From Streptomyces toxytricini (GTDB taxonomy: Bacteria > Actinomycetota > Actinomycetes > Streptomycetales > Streptomycetaceae): a stretch of 64,000 nt of DNA. Positions 35,710-46,825 of the stretch are shown here, piece by piece. The stretch spans positions 86,356-150,355 of the forward strand of contig NZ_BMTY01000013.1 of the NCBI RefSeq assembly GCF_014649915.1, written 5' to 3'. Every line of letters begins with the position of its first letter. The first letter of the stretch is position 1. A program made the translations under genes and the position numbers. The notes beneath the pieces are model-generated. The model did not search any database. It was not told where the DNA came from and saw nothing but the letters and a program-made list of their open reading frames with translations.

Positions 35710-36408
35710 TTACGGGCGTCCGGGGAAATCGGGGGCCTGTCCGGGCAGTGCCGCCCGGTCCAGCAGGCCGGTCCGGGCGGCGAGCGCGGCCGCCTCCAGG
35801 CGGGAGCCGACGCCGAGTTTCATCAGCACCCGCTGGACGTGGGTGCGGGCGGTGCTCGGGGCGATCTCCATGCCGGCGGCGATGAGGCGGGTGTCCTCGC
35901 CCTCCGCGACCCGCACCAGGACCTCGATCTCGCGGGGGGTGAGCAGCCTGAGCAGCCGGCTGCCCTCGTCGTCGGGCGGGGCGGCCGGGTTCAGCAGCTC
36001 CGCGAACGCGCCCTGGAGCAGCTGCGGGGAGACGGCGGGCTCGCCGGCCCGGGCCTTGGCCAGGGCCCGCTCGACTCCCTCGATGCGCTCGTCGTGGCGT
36101 ACGTACCCGCAGGCGCCGGCGGCGAAGGCGGCGGCGATGCCGCGCGGGCTGGGCACCGGCCCGAGCACCACCACCGCGATCTGCGGCCGCTCGCGCCTGA
36201 TGCGGACGACGGGCTCGAAGACGCCGGGCTCGGCCGGGGAGGCCGTCCCCAGCAGGCAGACCTCCGGCGCCCGGCTGATGACGAGTTCGGCCGCACCGGA
36301 GGCCGGCGCCGCCGCGGCGAGCACGCGGTGCCCGCGCAGCTTCAGGGCCGAGGCGAGCGCCTCGGCCAGCAGCCGGTGCTCGTCGACCACCATGACCCGT
36401 ACGCCCAT
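35710..36408 (-). CDS. Atypical LuxR-type regulator with degenerate receiver
   Basis: 232 aa from the ATG at 36408 (GGGAG upstream). The N-terminal 120 residues fold like a receiver (VMVVDEHRLLAEAL), keeping the first acidic pair (Asp-Glu). At the phosphoacceptor position the sequence is EVCLLGTASP, with Gly where Asp is expected. It therefore cannot be phosphorylated in the normal way and is a pseudo-receiver. The C-terminal LuxR HTH (LLTPREIEVLVRVAEGEDTR, then APSTARTHVQRVLMKLGV) is intact. It is probably controlled by ligand, abundance or protein partners. It is a clear paralogue in layout of the regulator at 33407-34180. Confidence 0.85.
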   Translation of the reverse strand: MGVRVMVVDEHRLLAEALASALKLRGHRVLAAAAPASGAAELVISRAPEVCLLGTASPAEPGVFEPVVRIRRERPQIAVVVLGPVPSPRGIAAAFAAGACGYVRHDERIEGVERALAKARAGEPAVSPQLLQGAFAELLNPAAPPDDEGSRLLRLLTPREIEVLVRVAEGEDTRLIAAGMEIAPSTARTHVQRVLMKLGVGSRLEAAALAARTGLLDRAALPGQAPDFPGRP

Positions 36409-36484
36409 CGGGCTCCCGCCCCCTCCCCTTATGCCCCGGCAAGCTACACGCTTGTTCGACGGCGCGCGGCGGTTACCGCGCGAA

Positions 36485-36515
36485 AGCCCCCGGAAAGGCG
36501 GACCTTCCGGGGGCT
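36485..36515 (-). terminator. Terminator after the PQQ-like propeller genes
   Basis: Arms AGCCCCCGGAAAGG and CCTTCCGGGGGCT (one bulged A) around CGGA, 28 bp beyond the stop of the 36543-38345 gene. Confidence 0.75.
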
Positions 36516-36542
36516 CCGTGCGGCCGTGGGGACGGCCGGGGG

Positions 36543-38345
36543 TCAGCTGGCGGTGTAGGACACGAAGAGGTAGTCCGGGTCGCCGCCGGAGATCGAGCTC
36601 TTCCGCGCGCTGGTGCGGGACATGAAGAGCTTGCCGTTGTGGTAGCGGAACTCGGAGAACTCGGGGGAGAAGGCGATCTCGGCCTTCTTGGCGGCCCGGT
36701 CGCCGGGCGTCTCCATCAGGAGGGTCTGCTTCATCGTCGTGCCGTCGATGGAGACGACCTGGCCGCCCTTGTCGTAGGGGCCGGCCTTGTAGGCGATGAT
36801 GTTCGACCCGTCCATGCGGAGCGGGTACATGGTGTAGCGCTCGCCGGCGTCGGAGCGGTCGGTGGTCTGCTTTCCGGTCTCCAGCTCGAAGGAGAGCAGC
36901 TCGTTGGTGCGGCTGCTGTCCTGGCCCTGGTGCTCGATCGAGGGCAGGTAGACCTTGCCGTTGCCGACGACGATGTTGGAGCACATCTCGACCTCGGTGC
37001 TGCGGCACTTGCCGCCGAAGTTGCCGGAGGCCAGGGAGATGCGCGACTTCAGCTCGCCCTTGGGGTCGACGACGAAGAGGTCGCTGATGCCGGTGGCGTT
37101 CTTGGCGGTCTTGCCGACGTCGGCGGCGACGACGAGGGGCTTGGTGGAGATGATCGAGGCCCACTCGATGCCGTCGGACAGCTTGTACGAGGACGTGGGC
37201 GCGCCCGTGGCCGGGTCCAGGGTCTGGGCCTGGAGGGTCTGGTTCGGGGAGCGGCCGCACTTGCGGATGACGGCGAGGGCCTCGCCGCCGGCGTAGCCGG
37301 AGTCGTAGCAGCCCTCGGCGTCGGCCTTGGGGGTCCACAGGGACTTGCCGTCGGCGAGGTTCCAGGCGGCGCCGCCGCTGGTGCCGGCCGCGGCGACGGT
37401 GTTGCCGCTGATGGTGACTTCGTCGAAGTTCGCGGGCCGGTCGCCGGTGGCGCTGCCCTTGGCGTTGCCGGACCAGAGGAGCTTGCCCGAGGTGAGGTCG
37501 AGGACGCCGACCTCGGTGCACGGCGGGTACTTCACCTCCGGCGTGGGCTGGCTCGCGCGGAAGAGGAACGCCGTCTTGTTGTCGCTGACGTGCTTGGTGG
37601 CGCCGCAGATCTCGCCGGGGAGGGGCAGCTCCCACTTCTTGCCGCCGTCGACGAGGTTGTAGCCGACGATCTTGCCGATGTCCGACTTCGCGTACACGCT
37701 GTCGGTCAGCCAGGAGCCCTTGACGGAGGTGCTCTCCTCGGGGGCCGGGCTCGGGTGGTTGTAGAGCACCCGGGCCTTGGGGTTGGCGGGCGCCTTCTCG
37801 GAGCCGGGCGTGCCGGCCGGGGCGGCGCCGGTGCTCGCGCTCGGGCCGGCCTGGGGCTCGCCGTCGTCGCCGCTGCCTGAGGCGTACCAGAAGCCGCCGG
37901 CCACGATGAGGACGATGGCCAGCGCGGCCGCGCCGACGATCATGAGCTGGGTGCGCTTGTCGCCGCCCGAGGGGCCCTGCGGGGTGCCCGGCAGCGGCTG
38001 GGCCGCCTGCATGGGGGCCGTGGGCGCGCCGTACGGGTTGGGGGCGGCCGGGCCGCCGGGGGCGCCCTGCTGCGGGTAGCCGTAGCCCTGCTGGGGGTAG
38101 CCGTACGCGGGCTGCGCCGGCGCCTGCTGCGGGACGGTCGGCGGCTGCTGCGGGGCGGGCGGCTGCTGCGGGGCGCCGGCCGGCGGTGCGGGCGGCGCGG
38201 CCGGCGGTGCGGGCGGCTGCTGCGGGACGGGCGGCTGCATGGCCGGCTGGGTCGGCGGGGGTGCGCCGAAGCCTCCGGGCGGCGGGTCCGTCGGCGCTCC
38301 GAAGCCGCCGGCGGGCGGCTGGTTGGGGGGCGGCGGGGTACTCAT
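36543..38345 (-). CDS. Membrane-anchored PQQ-like beta-propeller protein (copy 1)
   Basis: 600 aa. Residues 1-135 are Pro/Gln/Gly-rich and cytoplasmic. One TM helix (about 138-160, MIVGAAALAIVLIVAGGFWYASG) is followed by a Gly/Ala linker and an extracytoplasmic domain (about 200-600) with repeated segments of the PQQ-like propeller type (LDLTSGKLLWSG, WNLADGKSLWTPK, LDPATGAPTSSYKL, FELETGKQTTDR). PQQ ligands are not recognisable, so this is a structural or sensor propeller, not an enzyme. It has two conserved Cys pairs. It is a paralogue of the next gene upstream, 40 bp away. Similar proteins in Streptomyces often sit near Ser/Thr kinases; function is unknown. Confidence 0.82.
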   Translation of the reverse strand: MSTPPPPNQPPAGGFGAPTDPPPGGFGAPPPTQPAMQPPVPQQPPAPPAAPPAPPAGAPQQPPAPQQPPTVPQQAPAQPAYGYPQQGYGYPQQGAPGGPAAPNPYGAPTAPMQAAQPLPGTPQGPSGGDKRTQLMIVGAAALAIVLIVAGGFWYASGSGDDGEPQAGPSASTGAAPAGTPGSEKAPANPKARVLYNHPSPAPEESTSVKGSWLTDSVYAKSDIGKIVGYNLVDGGKKWELPLPGEICGATKHVSDNKTAFLFRASQPTPEVKYPPCTEVGVLDLTSGKLLWSGNAKGSATGDRPANFDEVTISGNTVAAAGTSGGAAWNLADGKSLWTPKADAEGCYDSGYAGGEALAVIRKCGRSPNQTLQAQTLDPATGAPTSSYKLSDGIEWASIISTKPLVVAADVGKTAKNATGISDLFVVDPKGELKSRISLASGNFGGKCRSTEVEMCSNIVVGNGKVYLPSIEHQGQDSSRTNELLSFELETGKQTTDRSDAGERYTMYPLRMDGSNIIAYKAGPYDKGGQVVSIDGTTMKQTLLMETPGDRAAKKAEIAFSPEFSEFRYHNGKLFMSRTSARKSSISGGDPDYLFVSYTAS

Positions 38346-38385
38346 CGGTTGCTACTGCCTCTCGGTGGGCGGCTCGGGGACACGT

Positions 38386-40008
38386 TCACTTGCCGAAGAC
38401 CATCAGGAGCTTCTCGTCCGTGCCCTGGGCGCGCAGGAGCGCGGTGGAGAGGTAGAGGCGGCCGCCGACGTAGTCGATCTTCGGCTTGTAGAAGGCGGCC
38501 TCGACCGGTGCCGCGGTGCCCGACGGGCTGCGCAGCAGCGCGGTGGGGTTGCCGCCGGCGGCGGGGAAGGCGACGACCTCGCCGCCCTGGTCGGGGGTGG
38601 CCCGGCGGTAGGCGATCAGCTGGCCGTTCTCGGCGCGGATCGGGGTGAGGGTGCGGCCGTCGCCCGCGGGGGTGCGCCACTTGGCCTTGCCGGTGGCGAG
38701 GTCGAAGGCGACGATCTCGTTGGCCTTGCCGATTCCGGGCGAGGTCGGCATGTAGAGGGTGTTCTGGTCGACGACGGAGGTCTCGCAGACCTCGACGGAC
38801 CGGAAGAGGCCGTTGGTGCACTCGGTTTCGAAGGTGCCCTCGCCGCTGACGGTGGTGCGCTGCTTGCCGTCGGGTCCGAGGACGACGATGGCGCGCTCCT
38901 TCTTCTCCTCGTTGCCGACGTCGAGGATGACGGGGTCGAGGGAGTGGACGCTGGTGACCTTGTGCTTGGCGGGGAGCCGGTAGGTCCAGGTCTTCTTGCC
39001 GGTGACCGGGTCGGCGTCGGAGACCTCGGTGGTGAGGTTGTCGTCGTAGCAGGTCGCGATGGCGATCATCTTGGTGCGGTGGGCGACGTACGCGCCGGGC
39101 TTGCAGCCCTCGGCGCCGTCGCTGCCGAACAGCTTGTCGCCGGTGCTGATCCTGAAGGCGCTGGCGGTGCCGCTGCGGCTGACGGCGACGGTGTCGCCGG
39201 CGATGCCGAGGGTGGGGCTGGTCATGATGTCGAAGAGGCCCTCCTTGGGCACCTCCTTGGACCAGCCCTCCTTGCCCGCCTTGAGGTCGACGAGCCGCAT
39301 CTGGTTGCAGACGGCGCTCTCGGACTCGCCGTCCTTGTACATGACGACGGTCTTGGCGTCTGCGGTGGTCTGGCGGGTGACGGAGCAGATCTGCGTCGGG
39401 AAGGAGAGCTTCCACTTCTCCTTGCCGTCCGAGGCCCCGTAGGCGACGAGATCCTTCCAGATGCTCTTGACGACGGTGTCGCCGACGACCCACTGGCCGC
39501 CGGAGTCCACGCCCGAGCCGGGGCCGTCGATCTTGACGGTCTTCAGCCAGAGGGCCTTGTCCTCGCCCTGCTTGCGCCCGGCGTTGAGGTCCTCGGCCGC
39601 GCCGGAGCCGTTGCCGCTGCCGTCGCCCTTGTCCGGGGTGCCGGTCGGCTGCGGGGCGGCGGGCGGCGCGCTCTGCGCGGCGGGCTTGGGGTCGTCGCCG
39701 CCGTCCCCGGCGAACACGAAGAACGCGCCGGCGCCGGCGAGGAGCACGCCGGCCGCGGCGGCCGCGGCGATGACGGCCGTGCGGCGGCCGCGCGGGCCGC
39801 CGGGGACCGGGCCCTGCGGGGCGCCGGGGGCGGGCGGAACGGGCGGCGGGTAGCCGTAGCCGGGCTGCGCCATCGGCTGCGTCGGCGGCTGGGCGTAGGG
39901 GTTGGCGCCCTGCGGGGGCGTCCCGTAGCCGGGCTGGGGCGGGCCGGGCAGGTGGCTGTAACCGGACGGCGCGGGCGGCTGGTTCGGCGGCTGGGGCGGC
40001 TCGGTCAT
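38386..40008 (-). CDS. Membrane-anchored PQQ-like beta-propeller protein (copy 2)
   Basis: 540 aa from the ATG at 40008 (AAGG upstream); the frame extending to 40101 is rejected. Same architecture as its downstream neighbour: Pro-rich cytoplasmic N-terminus (1-75), TM helix (about 78-100), Ala/Gly linker, and a propeller from about 135 with blades such as VDLKAGKEGWSKE, DPVTGKKTWTYR and FDLATGKAKWRTP. Several Cys are shared with copy 1. The two genes are spaced 40 bp apart on the same strand, an operon born from duplication. Their exposed domains may form a heteromeric cell-surface complex (inference). Confidence 0.82.
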   Translation of the reverse strand: MTEPPQPPNQPPAPSGYSHLPGPPQPGYGTPPQGANPYAQPPTQPMAQPGYGYPPPVPPAPGAPQGPVPGGPRGRRTAVIAAAAAAGVLLAGAGAFFVFAGDGGDDPKPAAQSAPPAAPQPTGTPDKGDGSGNGSGAAEDLNAGRKQGEDKALWLKTVKIDGPGSGVDSGGQWVVGDTVVKSIWKDLVAYGASDGKEKWKLSFPTQICSVTRQTTADAKTVVMYKDGESESAVCNQMRLVDLKAGKEGWSKEVPKEGLFDIMTSPTLGIAGDTVAVSRSGTASAFRISTGDKLFGSDGAEGCKPGAYVAHRTKMIAIATCYDDNLTTEVSDADPVTGKKTWTYRLPAKHKVTSVHSLDPVILDVGNEEKKERAIVVLGPDGKQRTTVSGEGTFETECTNGLFRSVEVCETSVVDQNTLYMPTSPGIGKANEIVAFDLATGKAKWRTPAGDGRTLTPIRAENGQLIAYRRATPDQGGEVVAFPAAGGNPTALLRSPSGTAAPVEAAFYKPKIDYVGGRLYLSTALLRAQGTDEKLLMVFGK

Positions 40009-40164
40009 CAGCGCGTACCTTCGGCGTCGGGCGATCGGGGGGATCACCTTTCTACCACTGACGCGATTGCGCCAACCGGCCGGTCGCACCCCTGTTCCCA
40101 AGGGCGGACCGGCCCGTGACAGCGCCGTTATCCGACCGTTCGGCGGCCCCCCGCCGGGCCCGTG

Positions 40165-41961
<1,797 letters not shown>

Positions 41962-41989
41962 CAGACGCGCTCCAGGGAAGGGATGGGGA

Positions 41990-43324
41990 TCAGCCCCTCA
42001 GCCTAACGCTCCGCGAAGTGCCCGAACGTTCCACCAGGAGCCACCCGCCGAGTGCCATCGCGAGCGCGGCGGGCGCGGTGACGGGCAGGGCGACGAGGGT
42101 CGCCGTGTGGCCCTCCAGGAGGCCGCCGAGTCCGGTCGTCGACAGCCCGAGGACGCCGAACAGGCACAGGACGGTGCCGGCGGCGGCCCGCGGCCCCGAC
42201 CCGGCGGCCGGGGCCCCGGCGTCGGCCGGGGCGGCGGGGGACTCGAAGCGCCGGAAGACGGCGACGAGCAGCCCGGTCACGGCGGCGGCCGCGGCCAGCC
42301 GCAGCGGGACCTGCGCCCACCAGGCCGCCGAGGCGGGCTCGGGGAGCCGTACGCCGAGCGCGAGCTGGGCGGCGTACACGCCGAGCATCGCGGTGAGGTG
42401 CCACAGGAAGGCGGTCATGGCGATGCCGTTCGCTGCGACGACGGCCCGCCAGGCGCGGGGCCGGGCCAGCAGCCGCTCGGCGGGCCGCTGCAGCAGCTGG
42501 ACGGCTCCGACGAGCCACAGCCCGTGGCAGAGCAGGGCCGCGGTGGGCGGAGCCATGTTGGACACCTTCTCGCCGGGCATCCCGACCATGGACAGCGGGT
42601 ACGGCCCGTACGCGACCAGCAGCGCGGCGCCGGCGAGGCCGGCGGCGGCGAGCACGGCTGGGCGGCGCAGGCGGCCGTCGGCGCGCAGGAAGCCCAGCTG
42701 GTGCACGGCGAGCCAGACGAAGGCGAAGTTCAGGAACTCCGCGTACGGCACCCCGGCCGCGAAGCGGAGCACGTCGACGGCGGCGGCCGCGCCGGCGAGC
42801 GCGGCGAAGGCCCCCCACCCCCACCGGTGGTGCAGCCGCAGCAGCGGCGGGGTCAGGGCGACCATCGCCAGGTAGATCCCGATGAACCACAGCGGCTGGG
42901 TGACGATCCGCAGCGCAGCCCCGGTCAGCGGGCCGCCGCCGTGCCCGGCGGCCTGGACGGCGAGGGCGGCGGCGGTCCAGACGAGGACGAAGGCGAGCGT
43001 CGGCCGCAGCAGGCGGCGCAGCCGGGCCCGCAGGAAGGCGGCGTAGACGGGGGCGCCGCCGGCCCGGCGCTCCAGGGAGCGGTGGGACAGGGCGTGGGAG
43101 AAGCCGCCGACGAAGAAGAACACCGGCATGACCTGGAGGACCCAGGTGAGCCCCTGGAGCCCTGGGACGACCGCGAGGAGGTTGCCCATCCCTTCGGCGG
43201 TGACGGCGGCCATCAGCCAGTGGCCGAGGACGACGGTGCCGAGGGAGGCGACGCGGAGCAGGTCGACGTACCGGTCGCGCGTGGCGGGGGTGGCGTCGGC
43301 GAGCCGGCGGGCGGTGGTTTCCAT
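41990..43324 (-). CDS. Acyltransferase 3 family integral membrane protein
   Basis: 444 aa, about ten TM helices. The N-terminal DRYVDLLRVASLGTVVLGHW carries the conserved Arg and His of acyltransferase-3 (OafA/NodX) enzymes, which O-acylate sugars, peptidoglycan or antibiotics. PVFFFVGGFSHALS follows in helix 2. No SGNH domain is attached. The stop is 28 bp upstream of the ABC-F start, so the two may be co-transcribed. The substrate cannot be inferred. Confidence 0.85.
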   Translation of the reverse strand: METTARRLADATPATRDRYVDLLRVASLGTVVLGHWLMAAVTAEGMGNLLAVVPGLQGLTWVLQVMPVFFFVGGFSHALSHRSLERRAGGAPVYAAFLRARLRRLLRPTLAFVLVWTAAALAVQAAGHGGGPLTGAALRIVTQPLWFIGIYLAMVALTPPLLRLHHRWGWGAFAALAGAAAAVDVLRFAAGVPYAEFLNFAFVWLAVHQLGFLRADGRLRRPAVLAAAGLAGAALLVAYGPYPLSMVGMPGEKVSNMAPPTAALLCHGLWLVGAVQLLQRPAERLLARPRAWRAVVAANGIAMTAFLWHLTAMLGVYAAQLALGVRLPEPASAAWWAQVPLRLAAAAAVTGLLVAVFRRFESPAAPADAGAPAAGSGPRAAAGTVLCLFGVLGLSTTGLGGLLEGHTATLVALPVTAPAALAMALGGWLLVERSGTSRSVRLRG

Positions 43325-43391
43325 GCGCCCACGGTCGCGGCCGCGGCGGGCCGCCCGCCAGAGTGCGCGTACTCATCCCGTGCCTGGGTAC

Positions 43392-43427
43392 CCCGGCCCG
43401 GCCGGCTGGGAGCCGGGCCGGGCCGGG
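43392..43427 (-). terminator. Terminator hairpin after ispE
   Basis: Arms CCCGGCCCGGCCGGCT and AGCCGGGCCGGGCCGGG (one bulged base) around GGG, just beyond the ispE stop codon at the end of the rpf-rsmA-ispE unit. Confidence 0.7.
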
Positions 43428-43435
43428 CGGCCGGG

Positions 43436-44353
43436 TCAGATGCGGGTGGCCCCCGCGGTCGGGCTGGTGGCGATCCGCGTCGTGCGGCAGGTGCCGGACG
43501 CCTCCAGGGCGGCGGCGACCTTCGCGGCGGCCTCCGCGTCCCGGACGAGGAACGCGGTGGTCGGTCCGGAGCCGGAGACGATCCCGGCCAGCGCCCCGGC
43601 CGCGGTCCCGGCGGCCAGGGTCCTCTCCAGCTCCGGGCGCAGCGACAGCGCGGCCGGCTGGAGGTCGTTGGCCAGCGCGCCGGCCAGCGCGTCGGGGTCG
43701 CCTGAGGCGAGGGCGGCCAGCAGCGCCGGGGAGGCCTGCGGCTCGGGGATCTCACGGCCCGCGGTGAGCCGGTCGAACTCGCGGAAGACGGCCGGGGTGG
43801 ACAGTCCGCCGTCGGCGACGGCGAACACCCAGTGGAAGGAGCCGGCGTCGAGGGGGGTCAGCAGCTCGCCCCGGCCCGTGCCGAGGGCGGCCCCGCCGAG
43901 CAGGCTGAACGGGACGTCGCTGCCGAGCTCCGCGCACATCCCGAGCAGCTCGGCGACGGGTGTGTCGAGTCCCCACAGCCGGTCGCAGGCGAGGAGCGCG
44001 CCGGCCCCGTCGGCGCTGCCGCCGGCCATGCCGCCGGCGACGGGGATGTTCTTCGCGATGTGGAGGTGGACGGCTGCCCCGCCGGGGCGTCCGCTGCGGG
44101 CGGCGAGGAGCTCGGCCGCGCGGGCGGCGAGGTTCGTCCGGTCCAGGGGCACCTGGTCGGAGTCGGGCCCGGAGCAGGTCACCGTCAGGGTGTCGGCGGG
44201 GGTGGCGGTGACCTCGTCGTACAGGGAGACGGCGAGGAAGACGTTGGCGAGGTCGTGGAAGCCGTCGGGCCGGGCGGCGCCGACCGCGAGCCGGACGTTG
44301 ACCTTGGCGGGGACGCGTACGGTGACGCCGCCTGCGGCGGGCGCGGTGCTCAC
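43436..44353 (-). CDS. ispE: 4-(cytidine 5'-diphospho)-2-C-methyl-D-erythritol kinase
   Basis: 305 aa. Fourth step of the MEP isoprenoid pathway. GHMP-kinase landmarks: [10 protein letters not shown] near residue 15 with the active-site Lys, the phosphate loop [17 protein letters not shown] (about 105-121) and [11 protein letters not shown] with the catalytic Asp (about 148). Its GTG start overlaps the rsmA stop by 4 bp (GTGA). The order rpf-rsmA-ispE, all overlapping, is common in actinobacteria. Confidence 0.97.
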   Translation of the reverse strand: MSTAPAAGGVTVRVPAKVNVRLAVGAARPDGFHDLANVFLAVSLYDEVTATPADTLTVTCSGPDSDQVPLDRTNLAARAAELLAARSGRPGGAAVHLHIAKNIPVAGGMAGGSADGAGALLACDRLWGLDTPVAELLGMCAELGSDVPFSLLGGAALGTGRGELLTPLDAGSFHWVFAVADGGLSTPAVFREFDRLTAGREIPEPQASPALLAALASGDPDALAGALANDLQPAALSLRPELERTLAAGTAAGALAGIVSGSGPTTAFLVRDAEAAAKVAAALEASGTCRTTRIATSPTAGATRI

Positions 44354-45252
44354 AGGGCGGGCCTCTCGGCTGCGGCGGGCTTGTGCTCGGCGATCGCGGC
44401 GAACTCCTCGACGGTAAGGGACTCGCCGCGGGCCTGCGGGGAGATCCCGGCGGCGGTGAGGGCCGCTTCGGCGGCGGCCGCGGAGCCGGCCCAGCCGGCG
44501 AGCGCGGCGCGGAGGGTCTTGCGGCGCTGGGCGAACGCGGCGTCGACGACGGCGAAGACCTCGGTCCGGCTCGCGGCGGTCGGGATCGGCTCGGCCCGCC
44601 GGACGAGGGAGACGAGCCCGGAGTCGACGTTCGGCGCGGGCCAGAAGACGTTGCGGCCGATGGCGCCGGCCCGCTTGACCTCGGCGTACCAGTTCGCCTT
44701 GACGGAGGGGACGCCGTACACCTTGCTGCCGGGCTTGGCGGCGAGCCGGTCGGCGACCTCCGACTGGACCATGACGAGGGTCCGCCGGATGCTGGGGAAG
44801 CGCTCCAGCATGGTCAGCAGCACGGGTACGGCCACGTTGTAGGGCAGGTTCGCGACGAGCGCGGTGGGCGGGGGGCCGGGGAGCTCCTCGACGAGCAGGG
44901 CGTCGGAGTGGACGAGGGCGAAGCGGTCCTTGCGGTCCGGCATGCGGGCCTCGATGGTGGCGGGCAGCGCCGCGGCGAGGACGTCGTCGATCTCGACGGC
45001 GGTGACCCGGTCGGCGGCTTCGAGCAGCGCCAGCGTCAGCGAGCCGAGGCCGGGGCCGACCTCGACGACGACGTCGTCGGGCCGGACGTCGGCGGTGCGC
45101 ACGATGCGGCGCACCGTGTTGGCGTCGATGACGAAGTTCTGGCCCTTCTGCTTCGTCGGGCGCACGCCGAGCGCGGCCGCGAGTTCGCGGATGTCGGCCG
45201 CGCCGAGGAGGGCGTCGCTGGTTCTGTCGGGCTGCTGCTCTGCGGTGCTCAC
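44350..45252 (-). CDS. rsmA: 16S rRNA dimethyladenosine transferase RsmA/KsgA
   Basis: 300 aa. It dimethylates two adjacent adenosines near the 3' end of 16S rRNA, and mutants are kasugamycin resistant. Motifs: [21 protein letters not shown]-binding [15 protein letters not shown] (about 62-76), VEIDDVLA and catalytic [11 protein letters not shown] (about 135). It is translationally coupled at both ends: GTGA overlap with rpf upstream and with ispE downstream. Confidence 0.97.
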   Translation of the reverse strand: MSTAEQQPDRTSDALLGAADIRELAAALGVRPTKQKGQNFVIDANTVRRIVRTADVRPDDVVVEVGPGLGSLTLALLEAADRVTAVEIDDVLAAALPATIEARMPDRKDRFALVHSDALLVEELPGPPPTALVANLPYNVAVPVLLTMLERFPSIRRTLVMVQSEVADRLAAKPGSKVYGVPSVKANWYAEVKRAGAIGRNVFWPAPNVDSGLVSLVRRAEPIPTAASRTEVFAVVDAAFAQRRKTLRAALAGWAGSAAAAEAALTAAGISPQARGESLTVEEFAAIAEHKPAAAERPAL

Positions 45253-46712
45253 CGGTAAAGCCTACGGCCGCAGTGGGGCCACGGACTCGCCCCCCGCTGC
45301 ACGTACAGCTTCTTGGCCCGGTAGGTCTGCTCGCCGCTGGTGGCGTCCTGGGGGCGGCCGCTGCCGCCGAGGCCCTGCCAGGTGCGGACGTCGAACTGGT
45401 ACAGGCCGCCGTACGTGCCGGAGGGGTCGGTGGCGTCGGGGCGGCCGCCGGACTCGCACTGGGCGAGGGCCGCCCAGTTCAGGCCCTCGGCTCCGGCGAC
45501 GGAGGCGGGCAGGGGCCTGGTGCCGACGCGGACGACCTGGGTGACGGGTTCGCGGACGGTCTCCTCGGTGACGCGGCGGGGCTTCTGCGCGACGCCGTTG
45601 ACGGTGCGCAGGGCGTAGGTGACGCGGCGGGCTCCGGGGCGGCCGGCCCGTTCGACGACTTCGGTGCCGGCGAAGAGGTCGGCGTCCCGGATGCGCTCGG
45701 TCTCGAAGGGGATGTGCTCCTCGCGGACCTCGCGGGTGCCGGTGATGCGGAGCACGGTGACGGTCTGCCCGTCGCGGGGGAAGGACTCGGGCGGGACGGA
45801 GGTGGTGTCCTGTCCGGCGAGGGTGATGCCGGCCTGGCCGAGGGCCTCGCGGACGGTGGCGGCGTTGGTGCGGACGGTGGTCTCGCCGCCGTCGGCGAGG
45901 AAGGTGACGCTGCGTTCGGTGCGGACGGCGAGGTCGAGGCCGGAGCGGGGCACGGCGGCGGTGCGGGGGACGGACAGGTGGGCGCCTTCGACGCGGACGC
46001 CGAGTTGGCGCAGGGCGGCTTCGACGGTGCGGGCGGTGGTCCACACCTGGCTGCTGCGCCCGTCGAGGGTGAGGCGTACGGGGCGGCCGTAGCGGACGGT
46101 GATCTCGTCGCCGTCGCCGAGGGCGGCGGTGCGGGCGGGGGCGACGAGGTCGTGGGCGCCGACGCCGAGGCCTTCGGCGGCGAGGAGTTCGCCGACGTCG
46201 CCGGCGAAGGTGTGCAGGGTGCGGGAGCGGCCGTCGACGGTGAGGCGTACGGCCTTGTCGGCGGCGACGAAGGCGGTGGTGCCGCCGGCGAGGAAGGCGA
46301 CGACGAGGGCCTGCGGGATGATCCGCCGCCAGGCGGCGGGGCCGGCTGAGGGGGCCGCGGGCGGGGTGGCGGCGGGGGTCGGCGGGCGGCGGCGCCGTCC
46401 GGTGCCGGGGGTGCCGGGGGGCTCGGCGGGTCTGCGGCGGTGGCCGGCGCGGCGCCCGCCGGGCGCGCGGGGGGCGGGGACGGCCCGGTCGGGGGCGTGC
46501 GGGGCGGCGGCGGCCGGGTCGGCGGGGTGGGGGTACGGGTCGGCCGGGTCGGCGCCGGGGTGCGGCGCGGTGCCGGCGGGCGGGAACCCGTACGGGTCGA
46601 GCGCGGTGCCGGTCGCGGCGGTGTGGGCGGCCGGGTCGGCGTACGCGGACGGCCCGTACGGGCGGGGGTCGGGATCGGCCCCGTGGCCCCCGGTGAAAGG
46701 TTTCTCGCTCAC
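45249..46712 (-). CDS. rpfB: Resuscitation-promoting factor, RpfB-like (DUF348-G5-SLT)
   Basis: 487 aa from the GTG at 46712 (AGGGGAGCG upstream). A long disordered Pro/Ala N-terminus (1-125) leads to one TM or signal-anchor (about 132-155). Three DUF348 repeats (about 155-325) and a G5 domain (about 330-405) follow, then the Rpf transglycosylase domain (about 415-487) with [13 protein letters not shown] carrying the catalytic Glu, and a disulfide pair (Cys in QCESGG and WPHCG). It cleaves peptidoglycan and promotes growth resumption, including spore germination in streptomycetes. It is coupled to rsmA by a 4-bp overlap. Confidence 0.95.
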   Translation of the reverse strand: MSEKPFTGGHGADPDPRPYGPSAYADPAAHTAATGTALDPYGFPPAGTAPHPGADPADPYPHPADPAAAAPHAPDRAVPAPRAPGGRRAGHRRRPAEPPGTPGTGRRRRPPTPAATPPAAPSAGPAAWRRIIPQALVVAFLAGGTTAFVAADKAVRLTVDGRSRTLHTFAGDVGELLAAEGLGVGAHDLVAPARTAALGDGDEITVRYGRPVRLTLDGRSSQVWTTARTVEAALRQLGVRVEGAHLSVPRTAAVPRSGLDLAVRTERSVTFLADGGETTVRTNAATVREALGQAGITLAGQDTTSVPPESFPRDGQTVTVLRITGTREVREEHIPFETERIRDADLFAGTEVVERAGRPGARRVTYALRTVNGVAQKPRRVTEETVREPVTQVVRVGTRPLPASVAGAEGLNWAALAQCESGGRPDATDPSGTYGGLYQFDVRTWQGLGGSGRPQDATSGEQTYRAKKLYVQRGASPWPHCGRRLYR

Positions 46713-46825
46713 GCCGCTCGCTCCCCTGGTCCGGCCCGGCTTCGGTTGGGCACGGCACCCTAGCGGAGTGTCCGTCACTCTCCAAAGCCGGGCGGACACG
46801 CAGCGTGTCGGTTCGGTGGCGGGGG

